DNA of 20,069 nt from Bacteroidota bacterium (lineage in GTDB: Bacteria > Bacteroidota > Bacteroidia > Bacteroidales > WCHB1-69), in assembly GCA_023413895.1 (NCBI GenBank), contig JAEZOU010000048.1, positions 1 through 20,069 on the forward strand, read 5' to 3'. This document shows positions 8,597-14,580 of this stretch, in pieces (position 1 is the first letter of the stretch; every line of letters begins with the position of its first letter). Both the position numbers and the translations under genes were made by a program. The notes beneath the pieces are model-generated. The model did not search any database and had not been told where the DNA came from. It worked only from the letters and a program-made list of their open reading frames with translations.

Positions 8597-10294
8597 ATGA
8601 AACAATTAATCGAATGTGTCCCCAATTTTAGTGAGGGAAGAAATATGGAAGTGATTCGCCAAATAACGGAAGTTATAGAAAAGGCGGAAGGTGTTAAGTT
8701 GTTGGATGTTGACCCAGGTGCAACTACAAATCGTACAGTAGTAACTTTTGTGGGAACTCCTGATGAGGTGGTTGAAACTGCTGTTGCTGTAATTGCAAAA
8801 GCAAAAGAGTTGATTGATATGCGCAGTCATCATGGTGATCACCCAAGATTTGGTGCAACAGACGTTTGTCCTTTGGTTCCAGTTTCTAATATCACGATGG
8901 AAGAAACTGCTCAATATGCAAGAAAATTGGCAGAACGCGTAGGAAATGAGTTGGGCGTTCCTGTATATTGCTATGAAAATGCAGCTTTTGAAGAAAAACG
9001 CAGAAACTTGGCTAACTGTCGCCAAGGCGAATATGAAGCATTGAAAGATAGAATCGGCACTGCTGAGTGGAAACCCGATTTCGGCCCTACTGTTTTTGAT
9101 GAGTCAGTAGCTAAAAGTGGTGCAACCGCAGTGGGCGCACGTGACTTCCTCATCGCTGTGAACTATAACTTGAATACGACCTCAACGCGTCGTGCAAACG
9201 CAATCGCTTTTGATGTGCGCGAAAAAGGCCGTCCTCAGCGCGAAGGTAATCCTATTACAGGAAAAATTGTGAAAGATGCTGACGGCAACCCTATCAATAT
9301 TCCAGGAACATTGAAAGGAACAAAGGCTATTGGTTGGTATATTGCAGAATATGGAATTGCACAAGTATCTATGAATATTACTAATACCAATGTGACTCCG
9401 CTGCACGTGGCTTTTGATGAAGTGTGCGAAAAAGCTGCTGTTCGCGGAATCCGTGTTACCGGTGCCGAAATCGTAGGCCTTGTACCAAAGAAAACCTTAA
9501 TCGATGCCGGTTGCTACTATTTGCAAAAACAACATCGCTCGTTGGGTATTGATGAAAGAGAAATTATCAAAATCGCAGTAAAATCTATGGGCCTTGATGA
9601 TTTGAAACCTTTCAACCCAGATGAGAAAGTGATTGAATATTTATTGGAAAAAGATAATAATTCATCAAAATTGATGGATATGACTTGCGCAGCTTTCGCT
9701 AACGAAACTGCTTCTGAAAGTCCTGCTCCAGGTGGTGGTTCTATCTCTGCATATATGGGGGCTTTAGGCGCTGCTTTGGGTACAATGGTGGCTAACCTTT
9801 CTTCTCATAAACCAGGTTGGGACGACCGTTGGGAAGAGTTCTCAAAACACGCTGTGGTAGGACAAAAAATTAAAGATGAATTGTTGTGGTTAGTAGATGA
9901 AGATACACAATCTTTCAATAAGATTATGAACGCTTTCGGCTTGCCTAAAGGTACTGATGAAGAGAAAGCAATTCGTCGTCAGGCTATTGAGGAGGCTACC
10001 AAATATGCTACCGAAATTCCTTTCAAAACCGTACAGCGCTCTTTCGATGTTTTTGCACTTTGTGAAGCAATGGTGGAAACAGGAAATCCTAACTCTGTAA
10101 CGGATGCTGGCGTGGGTGCACTTTGTGCAAAAGCTGCTGTTACAGGTGCTTACTTTAATGTAAGAATCAATGCTGCAACTTTGCAAGATAAAGATTTTGC
10201 TGCTGATATCGTGAAAAAAGCATACGAATATGTGGAAAAAGCAGCCGCATTAGAAGCTAAAATCGTGAAACGTGTAGAGGAAATTATCGGATAA
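8597..10294 (+). CDS. ftcD: bifunctional glutamate formiminotransferase / formiminotetrahydrofolate cyclodeaminase
   Basis: A 565-residue fusion of two folate enzymes. The formiminotransferase half (about 1-330) moves the formimino group of formiminoglutamate, a histidine-breakdown product, to tetrahydrofolate. It starts with IECVPNFSEGRN and carries the catalytic His82 in HHGDHPRFGATDVCPLVPV, at the same position as in the mammalian enzyme. The cyclodeaminase half (about 355-565) has the PAPGGGS loop at 376-382 and releases ammonia to give 5,10-methenyl-THF. The fused form is usual in animals and common in Bacteroidetes. No other hut genes (hutH, hutU, hutI) are adjacent. It has its own promoter and terminator, so here it is a single-gene unit feeding one-carbon folate, which purN and other enzymes draw on as 10-formyl-THF. 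Confidence 0.95.
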   Translation: MKQLIECVPNFSEGRNMEVIRQITEVIEKAEGVKLLDVDPGATTNRTVVTFVGTPDEVVETAVAVIAKAKELIDMRSHHGDHPRFGATDVCPLVPVSNITMEETAQYARKLAERVGNELGVPVYCYENAAFEEKRRNLANCRQGEYEALKDRIGTAEWKPDFGPTVFDESVAKSGATAVGARDFLIAVNYNLNTTSTRRANAIAFDVREKGRPQREGNPITGKIVKDADGNPINIPGTLKGTKAIGWYIAEYGIAQVSMNITNTNVTPLHVAFDEVCEKAAVRGIRVTGAEIVGLVPKKTLIDAGCYYLQKQHRSLGIDEREIIKIAVKSMGLDDLKPFNPDEKVIEYLLEKDNNSSKLMDMTCAAFANETASESPAPGGGSISAYMGALGAALGTMVANLSSHKPGWDDRWEEFSKHAVVGQKIKDELLWLVDEDTQSFNKIMNAFGLPKGTDEEKAIRRQAIEEATKYATEIPFKTVQRSFDVFALCEAMVETGNPNSVTDAGVGALCAKAAVTGAYFNVRINAATLQDKDFAADIVKKAYEYVEKAAALEAKIVKRVEEIIG

Positions 10295-10321
10295 CGGGAT
10301 ATCCTATTGCATATTTAATGG

Positions 10322-10360
10322 AAATGCTCTATCTTTGTATGTAAAGGTAGAGCATTTTTT
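10322..10360 (+). terminator. Rho-independent terminator of ftcD
   Basis: A long stem (AATGCTCTATCTTT paired with AAAGGTAGAGCATT, including G-T pairs), a 6-base loop GTATGT and a T run. It lies between the convergent ftcD and 10382-11023 genes and may serve both strands, since an A run precedes the stem. Confidence 0.9.
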
Positions 10361-10381
10361 GCTATTAAATTGAGAAATTTT

Positions 10382-11023
10382 CTATTTTTCTATTTTGTAG
10401 ATAACGTTAACGCAAGAGTCTCCTTCAGTGAGTTTTATCCGACACTCTTGGTATAAAAACTTGGACATTCTGGAAATTCTTCTCTTTTTTATAAAATCAA
10501 TCTTGATGAGGAAAGGGGAAGTGTGTCGAATTGTATCTAACACGATTGCTTTTCCAGTTATTGTACGAGCATTCATGGTGAGATTTTCTAATGAGGTTAA
10601 CATAAGATCTTTCTCGTTTTTAGTTTTGGGTAAAATCATAGAATCTGTTACCATTTTGTAAGCGGGAATAACTGCTGTTTCGGTGGTAATGTTGAAGTGC
10701 TCGATAAAAGTGGGCAGGATTTCTGTCTTAAAATTTACGCTATCATCAAAAGTGATCTTGCATTTTCTGTTTCCATCAAAAAAGGAGTAACTGAATATGG
10801 TGTCTTTAGAGAAGGGTTGTGCTTCGGCAATGATTTTTACAGGGAAATCGCAGATATTGGCTTTGTGTTGCGCAAAAGGAAGCGGAATATAGGGGTAAAC
10901 AATCGAAACTTCGGTGTTGCCACACTTGAGGGTGTATTCGTTGCGCTTGTTTTTTATGTGAATGAAGATGAAAATTGCACTAAAACAAGCTATAAAAGAT
11001 AAAAACCAATATATTTTCTTCAT
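10382..11023 (-). CDS. hypothetical protein with one N-terminal membrane segment
   Basis: 213 residues, not recognised. Residues 5-23 (YWFLSFIACFSAIFIFIHI) form a single hydrophobic segment after MKK, followed by KNKR, so it is either an N-terminal anchor or an uncleaved signal. There is no lipobox cysteine. The remaining roughly 185 residues look beta-rich and export-compatible, with three cysteines in the outer part near 34, 59 and 88 and two near the end. The C-terminal part is basic (IKKRRISRMSKF). It starts 21 bases after the stop of the cysteine-rich lipoprotein gene upstream, with no promoter box in the gap. The two are therefore probably co-transcribed and may work together at the cell envelope. 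No catalytic motif is visible. Confidence 0.7.
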   Translation of the reverse strand: MKKIYWFLSFIACFSAIFIFIHIKNKRNEYTLKCGNTEVSIVYPYIPLPFAQHKANICDFPVKIIAEAQPFSKDTIFSYSFFDGNRKCKITFDDSVNFKTEILPTFIEHFNITTETAVIPAYKMVTDSMILPKTKNEKDLMLTSLENLTMNARTITGKAIVLDTIRHTSPFLIKIDFIKKRRISRMSKFLYQECRIKLTEGDSCVNVIYKIEK

Positions 11024-11044
11024 ATCTTTAAATTTTAAGGTGAA

Positions 11045-11689
11045 TTAGTTGGAATTTTGGCATTGAACGCATCTTGCGCTGCAAGAACTAACAATAGAGC
11101 ATAGACCTTGTGCTGTGCAGTTTGCAACATCGTTTGCAATTTTTTGGTCGCAGTAATAATCAACGGCTAATGCAATAGTGCAGGCTGCTTCAAATATAAT
11201 TTTTAGAATCTTACCTATTGGAAGTTTTGAACCATAGATGCTTATTTCATTATTAAAAGAGGTGTTTTGATCATAAATAGTAAATGTTACTGGAATCTTG
11301 TTGTGCCCAATTGCCGTAAATTCTAAAAAGTGATTTTGGGCAGAAATATTGGACAATACAATAGTGTCATTGTTATTTATCGCAATTGTCGTGGAGTCAT
11401 TTTTTTCTATAAATGAGGCATCGTCCCAGTCGGAATAATCTATAGTGGTGCAACCATCTGCTATGATTGAATCATTTACAGAGTGCGTCCAATATAACGC
11501 TGAGTTGAGATTGGTGCCAACGTATGAGTCGAAAACGTTGGAATACGCTACGTTCATTGTAAATGTAAACCCTTTCGTTGGTGAAGATGTTGGGTTGGGG
11601 TGTAGATCTTCTGTTGTTTCTTTTTGACAGCTTATAGAAATAACTATAAGTGTTAGTAGAGCTGCGGTTTTGTAAAAAAATTTTTTCAT
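11045..11689 (-). CDS. hypothetical lipoprotein with cysteine-rich C-terminal tail
   Basis: 214 residues, not recognised. The signal peptide ends in a lipobox-like LIVISISC, giving lipidated Cys21; QKETTED follows, the acidic type of start typical of exported Bacteroidetes lipoproteins. Residues 40-145 are probably beta-rich (TFTMNVAYSNVF, IAINNNDTIVLSNI). After a short hydrophobic stretch (GKILKIIFEAACTIALAV), the last 45 residues hold seven cysteines at 170, 180, 191, 197, 203, 207 and 210, ending in CSARCVQCQNSN. That spacing suggests a small disulphide-bonded or metal-binding module. The gene is first of a two-gene unit with the 213-residue protein downstream. The start is supported by the signal peptide. 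A role in surface adhesion, stress or peptide toxicity cannot be decided from sequence. Confidence 0.75.
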   Translation of the reverse strand: MKKFFYKTAALLTLIVISISCQKETTEDLHPNPTSSPTKGFTFTMNVAYSNVFDSYVGTNLNSALYWTHSVNDSIIADGCTTIDYSDWDDASFIEKNDSTTIAINNNDTIVLSNISAQNHFLEFTAIGHNKIPVTFTIYDQNTSFNNEISIYGSKLPIGKILKIIFEAACTIALAVDYYCDQKIANDVANCTAQGLCSIVSSCSARCVQCQNSN

Positions 11690-12032
11690 GATTTTTAAGA
11701 GGAGTTCTGGATTTTACTTTTTTTGCCATTTTTTGAAATTTTACTGAACTCCCTTTAAGTAGAAATTCAAGAAAATGACGCTGTAAAGTTACTAATTTTT
11801 TTTGATATTTCATCAAGATTACTGACTTTTTATATTCTTTTTTTTAAATTGTGTTAACTAAATGATTGTTAGTGTGTTATAAATGTTAATTCGGTTTGGT
11901 TCTTGCTGTTTATTAGTAATGGATCATATTGTAAACCAGATTCATCAAGATAATTTGAGCCGAATTTCGGAGAAATCTGATTGCTCTACTGAGATTCTGA
12001 GAAGGCTCAGTTCTCTAAATCGATACTTTCTC
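11690..12032. other. AT-rich intergenic region upstream of the lipoprotein gene
   Basis: No gene is supported here. The minus strand has a poor promoter match (TAACTTTA, 11784-11791 reversed) that would give an approximately 90-base leader. The leader contains an inverted repeat, GGAGTTC at 11701-11707 and GAACTCC at 11746-11752. Around 11989-12011 are small overlapping inverted repeats (ACTGAG/CTCAGT). None is strong enough to call a terminator or riboswitch. Confidence 0.4.
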
Positions 12033-12140
12033 TCCCAAATGTGTAACTTCCAGAAAATCTGATATATTTGCAAAAAAAACAAAATTAAAAATATGAAACT
12101 ATGCAAGCGCAAACTTTAGATTTGCCACCACCAAAAGTAC
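12033..12140 (+). mobile_element. decayed left-end fragment of an insertion sequence
   Basis: Bases 12040-12113 align with 19961-20035, the left end of the insertion sequence at the window's right edge, with about 11 mismatches and one single-base gap (roughly 85% identity). The -7 box TATATTTG (12063-12070) and the ATG (12093) keep exactly the same 23-base spacing as in the better copy. One missing base directly after the ATG shifts the frame, and stops follow, so no transposase is made. The palindrome that flanks this segment in the other copy is degraded here. A further matching patch, AAAGTACGAAATTT, appears at 12134-12147 after 22 extra bases. The element body is absent: nadD follows at once. 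Confidence 0.65.
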
Positions 12141-12176
12141 GAAATTTAAAAATAAAATATTTGTTATCAGTAAAGA

Positions 12177-12758
12177 CTAACGGTAAAATCCCATTTCGTC
12201 AATCAGCTGTTCTACTTTGGAGGGTAAAAGGTAGAGTACTTTTTTTTGCGCTTTGATGCTTTGGCGAATCATTGTGGCGGAGATGCCGATGATGGGCGCA
12301 TCGACAAAGGTTACGCTCGGGTGATTTTTGTACTTTTCACAATTGTAGCCCGCACGCGGATAGGTATAGATGTGAAAATTAGCGAGGATAAATTCATAAT
12401 TTTTCCATTTTTCTATGTTTTCTAGATTATCCTCGCCCATAATGAGCGAAAAGTTTTTTTCGGGATAACGTTCTGTTAAGTGCGCTAACGTAACGCATGT
12501 GTAGGAAGGGTAGGGGAGCTTGAACTCAATGTCGGAGGAGCGGAAGCGCGCGTCATCTTCGATGGCAATATTAACCATATAAAGTCGCTGCCGCTCATCC
12601 AACAAACTCTCTTTTTTCTTCAGAGGATTGGAGGGAGAAACCACGAACCAGATTTCGTCTAAGTCGCTGTTCTCAATCATATATTCAGCAATAATCAAAT
12701 GCCCGATATGAATCGGATTGAAAGAACCGAAATATAATCCTATATTCCTCTTTTTCAT
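12177..12758 (-). CDS. nadD: nicotinate-nucleotide adenylyltransferase
   Basis: A 193-residue enzyme that couples nicotinate mononucleotide with ATP to give deamido-NAD in NAD synthesis. The nucleotidyltransferase motif GSFNPIHIGH is at 11-20, the substrate-loop segment FSLIMGEDNLENIEKW at about 103-118, and the second ATP motif ISATMIR (family ISSTxIR) at 159-165. Length and C-terminus (LIDEMGFYR) are normal, so the insertion-sequence relic just downstream has not damaged it. The start lies 11 bases after the gmk stop; the two form an operon. No clear hairpin terminator follows the stop. Confidence 0.95.
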   Translation of the reverse strand: MKKRNIGLYFGSFNPIHIGHLIIAEYMIENSDLDEIWFVVSPSNPLKKKESLLDERQRLYMVNIAIEDDARFRSSDIEFKLPYPSYTCVTLAHLTERYPEKNFSLIMGEDNLENIEKWKNYEFILANFHIYTYPRAGYNCEKYKNHPSVTFVDAPIIGISATMIRQSIKAQKKVLYLLPSKVEQLIDEMGFYR

Positions 12759-12769
12759 AAATTTATGGG

Positions 12770-13336
12770 TTATTTTTCGATAAAATCTGAAATTAGTTGG
12801 AAGGTTTCGTTACGGGCTTCTTCCAAATTGCTGTTGATAATAGTGCGGTCGAAATAAACCTCATGTGTCAATTCAAACTCAGCTTTGGCAAGGCGTTTCT
12901 GTAGCGATTCTTCGCTTTCGGTTCCGCGACCGCTCAATCGAGCGCGTAACTCCTCCATTGAGGGGGCTTTTATAAAAATAGATAGTGCTTGGTCGCCGTA
13001 AATCTTTTTAATGTTGATGCCACCCAAAACGTCCACGTCAAAGATTAGGTTTTTCCCTTCCGCAAGCGAACGGTCAACCTCCGATTTTAAAGTTCCATAA
13101 TAGGTGCCGTTGTAAACCTCTTCCCATTCCAAAAATTGATTATCAGCAATTTTCTTTTTAAAATCCTCCTCTGAAATGAAAAAGTAATCCACTCCGTGCG
13201 TTTCGTTTGGACGTTTGTTGCGTGTGGTTGCTGAAACAGAAAAGGAGAGATTTAATTTTCTGTCTAAAAGGTTTTTAACGATAGATGTTTTTCCGGAACC
13301 AGATGGAGCCGCTATAATAATTAGTTTGCCTGCCAT
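12770..13336 (-). CDS. gmk: guanylate kinase
   Basis: A 188-residue cytosolic kinase converting GMP and ATP to GDP and ADP. The P-loop APSGSGKT is at 10-17. The GMP-binding region follows, with SVSATTRNKRPNETHGVDYFF at about 33-53, and then WEEVYNGTYYGT. Length is typical of bacterial Gmk. It begins one base after the stop of the VOC protein gene and is followed by nadD. The gmk-nadD pairing is common in Bacteroidetes. It acts directly on the product of guaA, which lies 7 kb away in the same window. Confidence 0.96.
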   Translation of the reverse strand: MAGKLIIIAAPSGSGKTSIVKNLLDRKLNLSFSVSATTRNKRPNETHGVDYFFISEEDFKKKIADNQFLEWEEVYNGTYYGTLKSEVDRSLAEGKNLIFDVDVLGGINIKKIYGDQALSIFIKAPSMEELRARLSGRGTESEESLQKRLAKAEFELTHEVYFDRTIINSNLEEARNETFQLISDFIEK

Positions 13337-13337
13337 A

Positions 13338-14411
13338 CTATTTGTCGAATTTTACTTTATTGAATTTGAGCATTTTTAATAAGAATTTTGGGAGCGATTG
13401 GCTACGATCTTTCTTAGAGAGGTCTATGTAGATTCCCAATTTTTTTAGTACAGGAATTTTGCGAGTTTCTACAAATTCGATGAGAGTTCCGTCTGGATCC
13501 TCAATGTAGGTAAAGTGACCGGAAGCGTCGCCCATTGGAAAGATCTCGCCATCAGGACAACTATCCACAGTAAATGGAAAACCCTTTTCGGCACAGAACT
13601 TCTTAAGTGCTTTCATATTGCTAACATCGTAACAGATTTGGATAAAGCCAGGATCTCCCCAATAACGACCTTCGTAGATTTTGCGAGGCTGGTGCTCCAA
13701 TGCGCATACCAATTCGATAGTGCTGTTGCCAAAGAGTTCCGCAAATGCGCCAACGCGTTTTTCGGAATGCTTGAGCAGTACCCTGCGGAAACGTTGATCG
13801 CCGCCACGCATAAAAGCAAGGTCATCGAAAGTGCCCTCTTTGTCGTAAACAATAGTATCGTAACCCAAAATATCTTGATATACTGGAAGTGCGCGTTCGA
13901 TGTTGGTTACGCCAATCATCGCACCAACGCAGCCGCCAGTTGCTGTTCCTCGGTCAATATAAATAAACGTGTCTTGCACCACTTGAAAGTAGTTTCCAAA
14001 TGGATCTTCAAAGAAAAATGATGGGGTCCCATCTGGAGTTTGGTGGATTTTCCCTATCTGAATCCCTGTTTGAGAGAGTTCTGCGTGTAAACGTTGTACA
14101 TCGCAACTCTTAATTTTTCCAGCAAAGATTCCTAAATCACCTACCTGAATATCAAAGCTTACCTTTTGCGGTTTGCGGTCAGAATATTGCCAGATTTCAA
14201 AACCACCGCCGCCTTGTAGGTTTACAGCTATCGCTGCATGACGTTTTTGCGCTGCATTGCCTGTATATGGTAACATTCTTTCTGCTACTGTGTTATCTTC
14301 TAAAATGCGAATGTCTATGTTGAGATGTTCAGCATACCATTTCCACGATTCTATGATGTTTTCAGTACCTACACCAATCTGTTGAATACCTGAAATAATA
14401 TATTTTTCCAT
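13338..14411 (-). CDS. VOC superfamily protein with two glyoxalase/dioxygenase-like modules
   Basis: 357 residues with two vicinal-oxygen-chelate modules. Module 1 (about 5-150) starts with SGIQQIGVGTENI and ends in FFFEDPFGNYFQVVQ. Module 2 (about 160-325) starts with GGCVGAMIGVTNIERALPVY and ends in HFTYIEDPDGTLIEFVE, where His and the last Glu are probable metal ligands. The family includes glyoxalases, extradiol dioxygenases, epimerases and 4-hydroxyphenylpyruvate dioxygenase; the substrate cannot be assigned here. I choose the ATG at 14411 (MEKYIISG). The frame extends ten codons further to 14441, but that stretch overlaps the promoter -7 box. It heads an operon with gmk and nadD. Confidence 0.8.
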   Translation of the reverse strand: MEKYIISGIQQIGVGTENIIESWKWYAEHLNIDIRILEDNTVAERMLPYTGNAAQKRHAAIAVNLQGGGGFEIWQYSDRKPQKVSFDIQVGDLGIFAGKIKSCDVQRLHAELSQTGIQIGKIHQTPDGTPSFFFEDPFGNYFQVVQDTFIYIDRGTATGGCVGAMIGVTNIERALPVYQDILGYDTIVYDKEGTFDDLAFMRGGDQRFRRVLLKHSEKRVGAFAELFGNSTIELVCALEHQPRKIYEGRYWGDPGFIQICYDVSNMKALKKFCAEKGFPFTVDSCPDGEIFPMGDASGHFTYIEDPDGTLIEFVETRKIPVLKKLGIYIDLSKKDRSQSLPKFLLKMLKFNKVKFDK

Positions 14412-14430
14412 TGTCGTAAATTTTAGGCGG

Positions 14431-14438
14431 CAAATGTA
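14431..14438 (-). promoter_or_regulatory. Bacteroidetes-type promoter (-7 box) of the VOC-gmk-nadD operon
   Basis: The minus strand reads TACATTTG, matching TAnnTTTG, with TTGA about 15-17 bases upstream as a possible -33 element. It lies 20 bases before the ATG at 14411 and rules out the longer start. It faces the ppdK promoter across about 75 bases. Confidence 0.65.
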
Positions 14439-14515
14439 CATAAAAAAAATTCAATCTCTACAAGAAAAAATTTTAAAGTTGCACTTTTTGTTGCTTTCTC
14501 TACTATAAATTTTCA

Positions 14516-14523
14516 TATCTTTG
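14516..14523 (+). promoter_or_regulatory. Bacteroidetes-type promoter (-7 box) of ppdK
   Basis: TATCTTTG followed by CACGC is a full match to TAnnTTTG, with TTTG at 14487-14490 and TTGC at 14491-14494 upstream as -33 candidates. The leader to the ATG at 14581 is about 50 bases. The open frame upstream of 14581 begins inside this box and so is not coding. Confidence 0.75.
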
Positions 14524-14580
14524 CACGCTTTTAAACGAAAAAGAAATTATTCTATTTATAAACCAAATAAAGTATTGAAA

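Noticed and set aside
11472..11816. Minus-strand open frame of 114 residues overlapping the lipoprotein start
   Set aside because: It shares most of its bases with the lipoprotein gene in another frame, has low-complexity basic content and no family resemblance; the lipoprotein frame has a clear signal peptide.
11989..12011. Overlapping inverted repeats ACTGAG/CTCAGT and CTGAG/CTCAG, considered as a terminator or RNA gene
   Set aside because: The stems are only 5-6 bases, there is no T run, and no gene ends nearby on either strand.
14521..14580. Upstream in-frame extension of ppdK by 20 codons
   Set aside because: It begins at a TTG inside the TATCTTTG promoter box, so it cannot be part of the transcript's coding region; the ATG at 14581 gives the normal PPDK N-terminus.
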